Of a DNA stretch of 64,000 nucleotides, positions 39,991 through 49,163 are shown in pieces. The notes below the pieces were generated by a model, which saw nothing but the letters and a program-made list of their open reading frames with translations, did no database searches and had not been told where the DNA came from. Origin of the DNA: Dehalococcoidia bacterium. Lineage in GTDB: Bacteria; Chloroflexota; Dehalococcoidia; SM23-28-2; HRBIN24. Each line of letters begins with the position of its first letter. Position 1 is the first letter of the stretch. Both the position numbers and the translations under genes were made by a program. The stretch covers positions 1 through 64,000 of the forward strand of contig JAVVHA010000009.1 in assembly GCA_032249735.1 (NCBI GenBank). The letters run 5' to 3'.

Positions 39991-41187
39991 CTATTCCTCC
40001 CAACCCTGGGCTTGCGACTGAACGCGCGCCGGAAGGCCCCAGATGTGTATGAACCCTGGCGAGGCCCGGTGGTCGAAGCGGTCGCCGGCCTCATAGGTGG
40101 CCAGGGAAAAGTCGTATAGGCTGTGGGGGGAGCGTCGTCCCACGGCCACCGCCTGCCCCCGGAAGAGCTTCATGCGCACCGTCCCTGAGACATAACGCTG
40201 CGTAGAGCGGACATAAGCGTCCAGGTCCTGGCGATGGCGGGTGAACCAAAGCCCGTAGTAGACCAGCTCAGCGTACTCCTGGGCCACCTGGGCTTTGAAC
40301 CGCCTCTGCTGACGGGAGAGGGTGAGCTGCTCCAGAGCCTCATGGGCGGTGAGGAGGATAACGGCTGCTGGTGCCTCGTATACCTCACGGGTCTTAATGC
40401 CCACTAGCCGGTCCTCCACCATGTCGATGCGCCCCACCCCATGTTCTCCTCCTAACCGGTTGAGACGCTGCACCAGCTCCGTGGGGCTCAGCTCGTGGCC
40501 ATCCAGGGCCACTGGCACCCCCTCGTGGAAGGTCACCTCCACATAGGTGGGGCGGTCGGGCCACCGCTCAGGGGAGAGGGTCCACTGGAAGGCGTCCTCC
40601 GGCGGCTCCTGCCATGGGTCCTCCAGGGGTCCACACTCGATGGAACGACCCCACAGATTGGCATCCACCGAATATGGGCTCTTGCCCGCTAGGGGGATGG
40701 GGAGGCCCCGCTCCTGGGCGTACCGCACCTCCTCCTCCCGGTCCATGTCCCACTCCCGCACTGGAGCCACGATGCGAAGATCAGGGGCCAGGGCTTGCAC
40801 AGAGACATCGAAACGCACCTGGTCGTTTCCCTTGCCAGTGCAGCCATGGGCCACGGCTGTGGCTCCTTCTTGTCTTGCCGTCTCTACCAGGAGCCTAGCG
40901 ATGAGGGGGCGGGAGAGGGCGGTGGCCAGGGGATAATGGCCTTGATAGACGGCCCCAGCCATAAGGGCCCGGAAGGCGTAGTCCCTGAGGAAGGAGTCAC
41001 GAGCGTCGCGCCAGATGAACTTGACGGCGCCGGCGGCCAGGGCCCGTGCCTGTATCTCCTCGCGGTCTCGGTCTAGGCCCACGTCCACCGTAAGGGCTAT
41101 CACCTCATACCCTCTCTCGGTGAGCCAACGGGTGGCCACGGTGGTGTCCAGGCCCCCCGAGTAGGCCAGCACCAGCCTCTCTGCCAT
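39991..41187 (-). CDS. argG: Argininosuccinate synthase
   Basis: A 398-residue protein with the N-type ATP pyrophosphatase loop LAYSGGLDTTVATRWL, VAHGCTGKGNDQVRF, PVREWDMDREEEVRYA, PYSVDANLWGRSIECG and GRIDMVEDRLVGIKTREVYE. It condenses citrulline with aspartate. It starts 3 bp after argD. Confidence 0.97.
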   Translation of the reverse strand: MAERLVLAYSGGLDTTVATRWLTERGYEVIALTVDVGLDRDREEIQARALAAGAVKFIWRDARDSFLRDYAFRALMAGAVYQGHYPLATALSRPLIARLLVETARQEGATAVAHGCTGKGNDQVRFDVSVQALAPDLRIVAPVREWDMDREEEVRYAQERGLPIPLAGKSPYSVDANLWGRSIECGPLEDPWQEPPEDAFQWTLSPERWPDRPTYVEVTFHEGVPVALDGHELSPTELVQRLNRLGGEHGVGRIDMVEDRLVGIKTREVYEAPAAVILLTAHEALEQLTLSRQQRRFKAQVAQEYAELVYYGLWFTRHRQDLDAYVRSTQRYVSGTVRMKLFRGQAVAVGRRSPHSLYDFSLATYEAGDRFDHRASPGFIHIWGLPARVQSQAQGWEE

Positions 41188-41190
41188 CCC

Positions 41191-42378
41191 TCATCCCTCC
41201 TCTAGGCGGGATATGCACCGCTCGAGCACCTCCACCCCCTGAGCCAGCTGATGGTGGGAGATGACTAATGGGGGTGCGATACGCACCACATGGGGGCGCA
41301 CGGCATTCAACAGCACCCCCTCGCGGAGGGCCGCCAGGACCAGTTCCTGGGCCACGTCTTGGGAGAGCTCCACGGCCCAAAGCAGGCCTTTGCCCCGCAC
41401 CTCTCGCACCAACGGATGGCGCTGGGCCAGCTCCGTCAGCAGGCCTCGCAGGAACTCCCCCTTTTGGGCCACTTGGGAGGGGATGTCCTCCTCCAACATG
41501 GTGCGGAGGACGGCTAAGGCAGCGCGGCAGGCCAGGGGGTTGCCGCCGAAGGTGGAGCCATGGTCGCCGGGACCCAGGACGGCGCACTCCTCGCGGGCCA
41601 TGAAGGCGCCGATGGGGAACCCACCGCCCAGGCCCTTGGCTACGGCCATCACATCTGGCGGGGCGTTATAGAGCTGATGAGCAAAGAGGGCACCGCAACG
41701 CCCCATGCCCGTCTGCACCTCGTCCAGCATGAAAAGTATGCCTGCCTCCTGGCACCAAGCCCGCACCGCCGGCAGATAATCGTCCGGGGGGACGATGACT
41801 CCGTTCTCTCCCTGTATCGGCTCTAGCAGGACAGCGGCGGTGCGGCGCCCCGTGGCCCGCTTGATGGCCTCCACGTCGCCAAAGGGCACCCTCACGAACC
41901 CCTCAGGCAGGGGAGCGAAGGGGTCGGCATAGGGGCCACCGCCGGCAGCCAGGGTGGCCAGGGTACGGCCGTGGAAGGCCCCTTGGGCAACTATGATCTC
42001 GTAAGCCCCGTCCCTTCGCTCTTTGCCCCACTTGCGGGCCAGCTTGATGCATCCCTCCACAGCCTCCGCCCCCGAATTGCAGAAGAAGATGCGGCTCAGG
42101 CCAGTGGCCTGGCATAGGAGCTGGGCCACCTCCACCTGGGGAACGGTGTAGAAGAGGTTGGAGACGTGCATGAGGGTCTGGCACTGCTCCTTTATGGCCT
42201 CTACCAACGCTGGATGGCCGTGTCCCAGGCTAACGCAAGCTATGCCTGCCACTAGGTCCAGGTAGGAACGCCCCTCCACATCGTATACGTAACAGCCCTC
42301 GCCTCGCACCAAGACTACGGGGAGGCGCTTGGCCACCGGGAAGAAGTAGCGCCTCTCCTGCTCCAAGATGTAGCTCAT
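41191..42378 (-). CDS. argD: Acetylornithine aminotransferase
   Basis: A 395-residue class III aminotransferase: DLVAGIACVSLGHGHPALVEA, FCNSGAEAVEGCIKLARKWG, GAFHGRTLATLAAGGG, LLEPIQGENGVI, FMLDEVQTGMGRCG with PLP Asp and VAKGLGGGFPIGA with the Schiff-base Lys. It follows the Usp gene by 2 bp. It transfers the amino group to N-acetylglutamate semialdehyde. Confidence 0.93.
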   Translation of the reverse strand: MSYILEQERRYFFPVAKRLPVVLVRGEGCYVYDVEGRSYLDLVAGIACVSLGHGHPALVEAIKEQCQTLMHVSNLFYTVPQVEVAQLLCQATGLSRIFFCNSGAEAVEGCIKLARKWGKERRDGAYEIIVAQGAFHGRTLATLAAGGGPYADPFAPLPEGFVRVPFGDVEAIKRATGRRTAAVLLEPIQGENGVIVPPDDYLPAVRAWCQEAGILFMLDEVQTGMGRCGALFAHQLYNAPPDVMAVAKGLGGGFPIGAFMAREECAVLGPGDHGSTFGGNPLACRAALAVLRTMLEEDIPSQVAQKGEFLRGLLTELAQRHPLVREVRGKGLLWAVELSQDVAQELVLAALREGVLLNAVRPHVVRIAPPLVISHHQLAQGVEVLERCISRLEEG

Positions 42379-42380
42379 GG

Positions 42381-43289
42381 CTATGCTCTGGGAGGCACCA
42401 CCAGCACGGGGAGGTGGGTTTCCCGAACCACGGCTTCAGTGACACCCCCTACCACCTTGAGAAGGCCGCGGCGGCTACGGCTGGCCATAACGACCATGCT
42501 GGGCCCGTTGCGCTCGGCCCAGGAGACGATGGCCTGCACCACCGGCCCACCCATCACGTCCCAGTCGGCCTGCAGCCCTTGGTCCAGCAGGCGATGGCCC
42601 ACGCCCGCCAGGTAGCTGCTAGCCAGGACATCCAGGCGTCGGTGATAGGCAGCAGTAGGGTCCCAGAGGACCACAGCGCTAGTGCCTATGGGCACCTCTA
42701 GCCCCATGGGCAGCACCTGCACAAGAGAGATGGGGATGGAAAGGCGCCGCGCCAGCTCCTCGGCATAGGGAAGGGCCACTTCGGCCCCTTCCGAGCCGTC
42801 CAGGGGTACCACGATGCGGCTGACCCGCTGAGGGGCCGTCCAGAAGCCCCGCTGACGTCGCGGCTTCACCATGAGCATGGGGATAGAGGAGCTCTGCAGG
42901 ACGCGGCTGGCCACGCTGCCGATAACCGTGCCAGGTAATATGCCCCGGCCCCGCGTGGACATGGCTATGAGGCTGTATCCCCCCTCTTGGGCTAGCTGGA
43001 CGATGACCTCAGCGGGATGGCCGTGGGCCACCCTCACCTGGGTGGTGACCCCGGCATCCCTCAGGGGATGGGCCAGCTCCTCCAAATACTCGGTAACGAC
43101 GGGCACCGCCTGCTCCCGCTGGGCTTGCACGCCCTTGGCCACCTCTTCATCGGTCGCCTCCACTGGCGACTCCAAGATATGGAGGAGGGTGACTTGCATG
43201 CCCAGCTTGGCCGCCAGGGGCGTGAGGGTTTTGAGGATGGCCTCTGAGCGAGGAGAGCCGTCTAGGGGTACTAAGGCGCTCTCAAACAT
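42381..43289 (-). CDS. Tandem universal stress protein (two Usp domains)
   Basis: A 302-residue protein. Domain 1 (1-145) begins with ALVPLDGSPRSEAIL and has the loop MSTRGRGILPGTVIGSVASRVLQSSSIPMLMV. Domain 2 (155-300) begins with RIVVPLDGSEGAEVALPYAEELA and has MASRSRRGLLKVVGGVTEAVVRETHLPVLVV. Both keep the G-x-x-G-type nucleotide loop in recognisable form. It lies inside the arg operon between argB and argD, without a known link to arginine synthesis. Confidence 0.92.
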   Translation of the reverse strand: MFESALVPLDGSPRSEAILKTLTPLAAKLGMQVTLLHILESPVEATDEEVAKGVQAQREQAVPVVTEYLEELAHPLRDAGVTTQVRVAHGHPAEVIVQLAQEGGYSLIAMSTRGRGILPGTVIGSVASRVLQSSSIPMLMVKPRRQRGFWTAPQRVSRIVVPLDGSEGAEVALPYAEELARRLSIPISLVQVLPMGLEVPIGTSAVVLWDPTAAYHRRLDVLASSYLAGVGHRLLDQGLQADWDVMGGPVVQAIVSWAERNGPSMVVMASRSRRGLLKVVGGVTEAVVRETHLPVLVVPPRA

Positions 43290-43321
43290 CGTCTACCTCC
43301 AGGCCTGGGATCGTCATAAGT

Positions 43322-44089
43322 TTAGCCTATGCGTGTCCCTATTGTCTTCCCCTGTAAGCACTGGAGGATCGTCCCCTCCCGTCTTCCGTCGGCGATGATG
43401 GCGCAGGCGCCGGCCGCCGCCGCCTGCAGGGCGGCCTCCACCTTGGGAACCATGCCCCCGGAGACCTGGCCGGAGGCGATGAGGGCGCGGGCCCGGCGGG
43501 GCGTGAGGTGAGGCAGCGTCTTCCCCCCAGCCATGACGCCGGGAACGTCAGTGAGGAGGAGCAAGGGAGCGGCGAGGGAGGCGGCCACCGCCCCCGCCGC
43601 CAAGTCAGCGTTGACGTTGAGGATGCGGCCAGTGGGGCCTTCATCGCCCCACTCGAGGGCCAATGGCGCCACCACAGGCATGAACCCCTCTTTCAGGAGG
43701 AGACGGATGAGATGAGTGTTGACCCAGGTCACCTCCCCCACCAGGCCCAGCTGGGGACGGACGATGCGGGCCCCCAATAGAGGGCCATCGGCCCCCGAAA
43801 GCCCCAGGGCGGGCACGTCCCGCCCTTGTAAGGAGGCCACTAATGTCTTGTTCACCAGCCCGGACAGGACAGCTGCCACCACCTCCAGGGCCTGGGGGTC
43901 GGTGACCCGCTGCCCTTCGTGGAAGAGGACAGGGCAGCCCAAGCGGTCTAGCCAGGAGGAGATGATGGCTCCACCCCCGTGGATGACCACCGGGCGTCTG
44001 CCTTGTCGCCAAAGGGTGGCCAGGTCGTCCAGGGAGGTGTCATGCTCCCCCAGGGTGGAGCCCCCCAGCTTGATGACCACTGTCTCCAC
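43322..44089 (-). CDS. argB: Acetylglutamate kinase
   Basis: A 255-residue protein. I choose GTG 44089 because GAGGTGA lies 7 bases before it; GTG 44098 would start inside the SD. Markers are VVIKLGGSTLGEHD, VVIHGGGAIISSWLDRLG, GLVNKTLVASLQG, LLLTDVPGVMAGGK and GGMVPKVEAALQAAAAG. It phosphorylates N-acetylglutamate. It starts 10 bp after argJ. Confidence 0.95.
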   Translation of the reverse strand: METVVIKLGGSTLGEHDTSLDDLATLWRQGRRPVVIHGGGAIISSWLDRLGCPVLFHEGQRVTDPQALEVVAAVLSGLVNKTLVASLQGRDVPALGLSGADGPLLGARIVRPQLGLVGEVTWVNTHLIRLLLKEGFMPVVAPLALEWGDEGPTGRILNVNADLAAGAVAASLAAPLLLLTDVPGVMAGGKTLPHLTPRRARALIASGQVSGGMVPKVEAALQAAAAGACAIIADGRREGTILQCLQGKTIGTRIG

Positions 44090-44099
44090 GGCTCTCACC

Positions 44100-45311
44100 T
44101 CATGTGGTGTATAGGCTGTTGAGGCGGACGTAATCCTCCGTCAGGTCGGAGCCCCAGGCCACGGCCCTCGCCTCACCCAGGCCCAGGTGGGCTCGCCACT
44201 TTACTTGCGATGCCGAGAGGAGGGCGCGAGCGCGCGCGTCGTCAAAGGGCTGGGGCCGCCCGCGGCAAAAGACGCAGATATCCTCGCCCTGGGGGTCTAC
44301 CAGCCATAGGGTGAGGGAGTCCAGGTCTAGCTGGCAGCCGGAGTTGCCCAGGGCGGCCACCACCCGTCCCCAGTTGGGATCGCCACCCTTCACGGCTGTC
44401 TTGACCCCGAGGGAGCGCACCACCTCGCGGGCGGCGCGGCGGGCGTCTTGAGGGGAGGCAGCGCCCTCCACCTCCATCTCGATGACCTTGCTGGCTCCCT
44501 CGGCATCCATCACCATGGCGCGGGCCATGTCCTGGCATAGGAGGCAGAGGGCGCTGCGGAAGGCAGGGCCCAAAGGATGGTCATCGTCCATGGCTTTCCC
44601 CTCGCCGTTGGCCAGGGCCACCACCATGTCATTGGTGCTGGTATCGGAGTCCACATCGATCATGTTGAATGAGACGTCCACGGCCTCCCGAAGGGCGTGC
44701 TGAAGGAAGGGCTGAGCCACAGGGGCATCGGTGGTGATGAAGCAGAGCATGGTGGCCAGGTTGGGGTGGATCATGCCCGCCCCCTTGGCCACCGCCCCCA
44801 GGCGGTAAGGGCCCACCCGGTAGGCCCCATACTTGGGGCGGGTGTCAGTGGTCATGATGGCCAGGGCGAAGTCCCTTCCCCCGTGGCGGGTGAGGGGTAG
44901 GGTGGCGATGGCGGCCGCGATCTTATCCATAGGTAGGAAGGTGCCGATGACGCCTGTGGAAGCCACCACCACGTCTTGGGGGCGCAGGTTGAGACGCTGG
45001 GCGGCCAGGCGGGCCATCTGGCGGGCGTCCTCCAGGCCTTGGGCCCCGGTGGCGGCGTTGGCGCATCCGGAGTTGGCCACCACCGCCTGCGCCCGCCCAT
45101 CGGCCAGGTGCTCCATAGTCACCAGGAGGGGGGCGGCCTTGACACGGTTGGAGGTGTAGACGGCAGCAGCCACGCAAGGCCTCTCGGAAAAGAGGAGGCC
45201 AAGGTCAGGCTTGGTCGGGTTGTAGCGAATTCCGGCGTGAATCCCTCCCGCCAGAAACCCTTGGGGAGTGGTGACGCTTCCTTCTTCTGTGATCTTGACG
45301 ATCTCGCTCAT
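44100..45311 (-). CDS. argJ: Glutamate N-acetyltransferase / amino-acid acetyltransferase
   Basis: A 403-residue protein with the self-cleavage site in KGAGMIHPNLATMLCF (cut before Thr), GGIHAGIRYNPTKPDLGLL, NSGCANAATGAQGLEDA and DVSFNMIDVDSDTSTNDMVVALANG (in part). It recycles the acetyl group from N-acetylornithine to glutamate, and a bifunctional ArgJ can also replace argA. That would explain why no argA is needed in this operon. Confidence 0.96.
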   Translation of the reverse strand: MSEIVKITEEGSVTTPQGFLAGGIHAGIRYNPTKPDLGLLFSERPCVAAAVYTSNRVKAAPLLVTMEHLADGRAQAVVANSGCANAATGAQGLEDARQMARLAAQRLNLRPQDVVVASTGVIGTFLPMDKIAAAIATLPLTRHGGRDFALAIMTTDTRPKYGAYRVGPYRLGAVAKGAGMIHPNLATMLCFITTDAPVAQPFLQHALREAVDVSFNMIDVDSDTSTNDMVVALANGEGKAMDDDHPLGPAFRSALCLLCQDMARAMVMDAEGASKVIEMEVEGAASPQDARRAAREVVRSLGVKTAVKGGDPNWGRVVAALGNSGCQLDLDSLTLWLVDPQGEDICVFCRGRPQPFDDARARALLSASQVKWRAHLGLGEARAVAWGSDLTEDYVRLNSLYTT

Positions 45312-45321
45312 GGTCGCCTCC

Positions 45322-46362
45322 TCATGGGAAGAGGGCCAGGGCCTCTAGCCCCATGGTCTCGGGCAGCCCTAGCATCAGGTTCATGTTCTGGATGGCCTGG
45401 CCCGCCGCTCCCTTGACCAGGTTGTCTATGGCGCTAACCACCACCAGGCGCTCCCCCTCGGCATCTATAGTGGGGTATATCAGGCACAGGTTGGAGCCCA
45501 GGGTATGCTTGGTAGCTGGTGGCTCGCTGCTAATTTGGACGAATGGCTCGCCCTCGTAGAAGCTCTGATAGAGGTCGCGGAGCGCCCTGCGCCCCGCCTC
45601 CCCGGGAGGGAGGGCGCCTGGGCGCAGGGGGGCATAACAGGTGGTGAGGATGCCCCTGGTCATGGGCACCAGATGGGGGACGAAGGTAAGGCGAGGGCGC
45701 ATTCCATCGGTGGTCAAAGATGCTAGCTCCTGGGCCATCTCCGGCAGGTGGCGGTGGCCCCCAAGGCCGTAGGCGCTGACGCTTTCGTTGACCTCTGAGA
45801 AATGGTAGCGCAGATCCACTGTGCGTCCAGCGCCCGAGACGCCCGATTTGGCGTCCACCACCAGGTCTGGCTCCACGATACCCTCCCGCAGGGCGGGGGC
45901 CAAAGCCAGGATGGCCCCCGTGGGATAGCAGCCGGGGTTGGCTACCAGTCGGGCACCCCGCAGGCGGTCCCTATTGAGCTCGGTGAGGCCATATGCCGCC
46001 AGGGGCAAGAAGGCCGGCGCTGGGTGCTCTATCCCATACCAACGGGTGTACTCTTGGGGATCGCGCAGGCGGAAGTCGGCCGAGAGGTCGATGACTCGCA
46101 CCCCAGATTCAAGATAAGGGAGGAGGGCCTGGGCGCTGGCCCCATGGGGGAGGGCTGAGAAGAGGATGTCCACCCTCTCTTCCACCCGCTCAGCCACGGT
46201 AAGGCTCAGGTGCGACAGGTGGGGGAAGAGTTGGCTAAGGGCCTTGCCGGCGCCGGAGCGGCCGGTGGCGGCCACCACCTGCACCTGGGGGTGGAGGGCC
46301 AGGATGCGGGCCAGCTCGGCCCCGGCGTACCCTGTCACGTTGAGGATGGCGGCTCTAAACAT
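45322..46362 (-). CDS. argC: N-acetyl-gamma-glutamyl-phosphate reductase
   Basis: A 346-residue protein from ATG 46362, with a strong SD GGAGGTG before it. It has the NAD(P) loop NVTGYAGAELARIL, ATGRSGAGKALSQLF, the active-site Cys in ANPGCYPTGAILAL, AKSGVSGAGRTVD and FVPHLVPMTRGILTT. It is the first gene of the operon, about 155 bases downstream of a clear sigma-70-type promoter. Confidence 0.96.
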   Translation of the reverse strand: MFRAAILNVTGYAGAELARILALHPQVQVVAATGRSGAGKALSQLFPHLSHLSLTVAERVEERVDILFSALPHGASAQALLPYLESGVRVIDLSADFRLRDPQEYTRWYGIEHPAPAFLPLAAYGLTELNRDRLRGARLVANPGCYPTGAILALAPALREGIVEPDLVVDAKSGVSGAGRTVDLRYHFSEVNESVSAYGLGGHRHLPEMAQELASLTTDGMRPRLTFVPHLVPMTRGILTTCYAPLRPGALPPGEAGRRALRDLYQSFYEGEPFVQISSEPPATKHTLGSNLCLIYPTIDAEGERLVVVSAIDNLVKGAAGQAIQNMNLMLGLPETMGLEALALFP

Positions 46363-46391
46363 GTTCACACCTCCGCTGCCCACAAAGTTCA

Positions 46392-46421
46392 GGGCCCCAC
46401 CACCTATTGGCGGTGGGGCCC
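46392..46421 (-). terminator. Strong hairpin in the argC leader (attenuator-like)
   Basis: GGGCCCCACCACC (46392-46404) pairs with GGCGGTGGGGCCC (46409-46421) with one mismatch and a 4-base loop. It lies in the leader between promoter and argC SD. Only a short, weak U-stretch (ACTTTG) follows. It may attenuate, bind a regulator as RNA or stabilise mRNA. I see no ARG-box and no T-box. Confidence 0.5.
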
Positions 46422-46523
46422 CTAGCCAAACCTATGCCAAGGAGCGACTATGGCCCCCCGCCAGCCCGGCCTCGGGCCCATCGTCGTGGCCGGCGGAAGG
46501 CCTCGCCTTTCATGACATTTCTT

Positions 46524-46552
46524 ACCATAGGGCCTCTCTTGTGCACTGTCAA
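46524..46552 (-). promoter_or_regulatory. Sigma-70-type promoter of the arg operon
   Basis: On the minus strand TTGACA (46547-46552, perfect) and TATGGT (46524-46529) are 17 bp apart. The predicted start is near 46517, giving a leader of about 155 bases. The -35 box overlaps the stop of the enoyl-CoA hydratase gene (46549-46551). Confidence 0.7.
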
Positions 46553-47334
46553 CCTGTTGGCGGTGGCTCCAGGGGGGGAGGCCTCTCCCCCCGGGCATAC
46601 CGCTCCAGCCATTCCCTCATGGCCGGGTCACGAAGGGACTCGCGGTGGAGATAGGCCTCCAGCTGCAGCCCCTGCTCCAGGGGGAGGGAGAAGCCCCATA
46701 GGGCAGCCAGCCGGTCCAGGCGCATGGACGTCTGGGGGTACTCGGCCATGCGCTGGGCCACCTCTAGGGCGCGGGAGAGGGCCTGGCCTGCAGGCACCAG
46801 CTCCTGTACCAGCCCCATCTGGTAGGCGCGTTGGGCGTCGATGAGGACGCCCGACAGGATGAGGTAGAGGGCGTTGCCCAGGCCCACTACCCGGGGCAGA
46901 CGCTGCGTTCCCCCATCCACCAGGGGGACGCCCCAGCGGCGGTTGGTGACGCCGAAGCGCGCGGTGGTGTCGGCGATGCGGAAGTCACACCAAAGGGCCA
47001 GCTCCAGGCCCCCTGCCAGGCAGTAGCCGCTGATGGCGGCGATGGTGGGCTTCCCTACGTCGGTGATGCGGGTGAGCCCCATGGGCCCGCTACGGTCGGC
47101 CCCTGGGCGGGATGCCAAGGTATCGATGGCCTTGAGGTCGGCACCGGAGCAGAAGTGACCGCCGGCGCCTGTGAGGACCATGGACCGCAGCTGGGGATCG
47201 CGGCGGAACGCCTCGGCCGCCTCCTCCAGGAGGGCAGCCGCCTCCCCGTCTACACAGTTGCGCACCTCAGGGCGGTTGATGGTAACCACCAGGACGGGGC
47301 CCTGGCGCTCCACTAGGACCTTGGGTGCTTGCAC
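46549..47334 (-). CDS. Enoyl-CoA hydratase/isomerase family protein
   Basis: A 261-residue protein from GTG 47334 (weak SD); the frame extends to 47418. Crotonase markers are VLVVTINRPEVRNCVDGEAAALLEEA, the oxyanion strand LTGAGGHFCSGADLKAID, KPTIAAISGYCLAGGLELALWCDFRIA and FGVTNRRWGVPLVDGGTQRLPR (in part). The catalytic Glu at GGLELAL is present; the second Glu of hydratases appears replaced by Asp (VDGG). It may be a hydratase or isomerase of acyl-CoA breakdown. Confidence 0.88.
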   Translation of the reverse strand: MQAPKVLVERQGPVLVVTINRPEVRNCVDGEAAALLEEAAEAFRRDPQLRSMVLTGAGGHFCSGADLKAIDTLASRPGADRSGPMGLTRITDVGKPTIAAISGYCLAGGLELALWCDFRIADTTARFGVTNRRWGVPLVDGGTQRLPRVVGLGNALYLILSGVLIDAQRAYQMGLVQELVPAGQALSRALEVAQRMAEYPQTSMRLDRLAALWGFSLPLEQGLQLEAYLHRESLRDPAMREWLERYARGERPPPLEPPPTG

Positions 47335-47522
47335 GACGCAGCCGAGCCTACCAACTGAAGGGCCTGGCGTCAAGGGGATGAAAAAAGGGATGGGGCCTGC
47401 GACCGGAGGGCGGGCCATTCTCTCGGGGCGGCCGCAAGCCCCATTCCCTTGTCGCTTTCAGCATAACGTCGCTATAGCGCCGCGTCTGTCGGGCGAAACC
47501 TGATTCTGCGTCCAGCTTTCCC

Positions 47523-48173
47523 CTAATTCTCTTTCAGGAGGCCACGGCGGAGGGCGAACTGGACCAACTCTGCCCGGCGGCGAAGGCCCAGCTTCTCCAT
47601 AAGCCTTTGCCGATATGTGTCCACTGTCTTGGAGCTGATGCCCAATTGCTGAGCTATCTCCTGATTGGTGTATCCTGCCGCCGTCAGCCGTAAGACTTGC
47701 ACCTCACGGGAGGTGAGGGCGTCCAGGGGGTCGCGGTGGGGCTTGCCTCCCGCCAGGTACTCCCCCAGGAGGCGGCGCACGGCGGAAGGATAGAGGAAGA
47801 CCTCACCCCGTGCAGCTAGCCGCACGGCCTCCACCAGGTCGGTATCGGTGGCGCTCTTGACCACGTAGCCACACGCGCCCACCTGTAGGGCCCTCAGGAG
47901 GTACTCATCTTGGGCATGGACCGTAAGGATCACCACCTGAGTGGGGACGCCCAGGCTGCGGATGGCTTTGGTGGCCTCCAGGCCGTCCATCTCTGGCATG
48001 GAGATGTCCAGCACTGCCACTTGTGGTCGCAGCTGGCGGACCATCTCCACAGCTTCCCGGCCAGTGGAGGCCTCCCCCACCACCTCCATATCAGGCTCCC
48101 GGGAGAGGAGGGCCTTGATGCCTGCCCGCACCACGGTATGGTCGTCGGCCAGCAGTATGGTTATCTTCGCCAT
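47523..48173 (-). CDS. NarL/FixJ-family response regulator
   Basis: A 216-residue protein. The receiver has LLADDHTVVRAGIKALL, the phospho-Asp in VAVLDISMPEMDGLEA, VILTVHAQDEYL and YVVKSATDTDLVEA. The C-terminal LuxR HTH is LTSREVQVLRLTAAGYTNQEIA and SKTVDTYRQRLMEKLG. It follows its kinase by 6 bp. Confidence 0.95.
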   Translation of the reverse strand: MAKITILLADDHTVVRAGIKALLSREPDMEVVGEASTGREAVEMVRQLRPQVAVLDISMPEMDGLEATKAIRSLGVPTQVVILTVHAQDEYLLRALQVGACGYVVKSATDTDLVEAVRLAARGEVFLYPSAVRRLLGEYLAGGKPHRDPLDALTSREVQVLRLTAAGYTNQEIAQQLGISSKTVDTYRQRLMEKLGLRRRAELVQFALRRGLLKEN

Positions 48174-48179
48174 GTCCGT

Positions 48180-49163
48180 TTACCCTCTGGTATTAATTGG
48201 CACCTCAGCGCGCACGATGGTGCCTCGCCCGGGGCGCGAACGGACGCGGAGGCGGCCCCCCACCAAAGCTAGACGCTCCTCCATGCCCATGATGCCCAAA
48301 CCCCTTTGACCATCGCCCAGTACTTCGGGCAGGGAGAAGCCGCGCCCATTGTCCTTCACCTCTAGGATCACGCGCGCACCGCGATATCGCAGGACGAGCC
48401 ATGCCTCGCTGGCATTAGCGTGCTTGGCCACGTTGGAGAGGGCCTCTTGGGCCACGCGGTATAGGGCCAGCTCCACCTCCGGCGGCAGGCTGGGCAACTC
48501 CCCAAGGTGAAGATGGACGGGCAGCCCCCAACGCTGCGAGAACTCCGCTACGTGGGCACCGAGGGCGGATGTCAGGCCCAGGTGGTCGAGGGCGCTGGGG
48601 CGCAGGGCCTGGGCAATGCGGCGCACTCCCTCCAGGGCGGCGGAGACCAGTTCCCGCAGCTCGGCCAAATGGGAGGCAAGGGAGGGATCCACCTCATCCT
48701 TTAGCAGATTCAGGCGCACCAGCAGGGCAGTGAGGATCTGGGCCGTATCATCGTGGAGCTCGCGAGCTACCCTCTTGCGTTCCTCCTCCTGGGCCTGAAG
48801 GATAAGGGCCGATAGGTGGCGCAATCGCTCCTGTTGCTTCCGTGCCTCCCAGAGGAGTCGGCCCATCTCCTCCAGAAGCCCTAGCACATAGCTGGAGTTG
48901 CCACACCTGAGGCACTCCGCCGGCGGCGCCGGGAGATGGGGAGCGCCATGCACCAAATTATAAATGCCATCCCCTCCTTGGGCCACCAGCCCCAGCTCCT
49001 CCAGCGCCCTTAGGTGGCGCTGCATGGCTCTGGGAGAGCTTCCCAGCCGCGCCGCTAGCTCCTCCGCCGTGGCCGGGCCCTCTGCCAAAGCGGCTAGGAC
49101 GCCTATCCGCGGGGGCGGCGACTTACGGATGCCTACCTCCCTTTGTCGGGTACCATCGTCCAT
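48180..49163 (-). CDS. NarL-type histidine kinase with N-terminal winged HTH
   Basis: A 327-residue soluble kinase. Residues 15-75 form an ArsR-like winged helix: IGVLAALAEGPATAEELAARLG, PRAMQRHLRALEELGLV and AQGGDGIYNL. A CLRCGNSSYV pair follows, then a coiled coil (EARKQQERLRHLSALILQAQ), the HisKA_3 phosphoacceptor EERKRVARELHDDTAQILTALL and an HATPase with EALSNVAKHANAS, VKDNGRGF and GLGIMGMEERLALVGG. There are no membrane helices. A DNA-binding domain in a kinase is unusual. It is divergent from coxB, so oxidase control is a fair inference. Confidence 0.92.
   Translation of the reverse strand: MDDGTRQREVGIRKSPPPRIGVLAALAEGPATAEELAARLGSSPRAMQRHLRALEELGLVAQGGDGIYNLVHGAPHLPAPPAECLRCGNSSYVLGLLEEMGRLLWEARKQQERLRHLSALILQAQEEERKRVARELHDDTAQILTALLVRLNLLKDEVDPSLASHLAELRELVSAALEGVRRIAQALRPSALDHLGLTSALGAHVAEFSQRWGLPVHLHLGELPSLPPEVELALYRVAQEALSNVAKHANASEAWLVLRYRGARVILEVKDNGRGFSLPEVLGDGQRGLGIMGMEERLALVGGRLRVRSRPGRGTIVRAEVPINTRG

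Noticed and set aside
46362-46517. T-box or ARG-box in the argC leader
   Set aside because: The T-box bulge consensus and ArgR-type AT-rich palindromes are not found; only a GC hairpin is seen.
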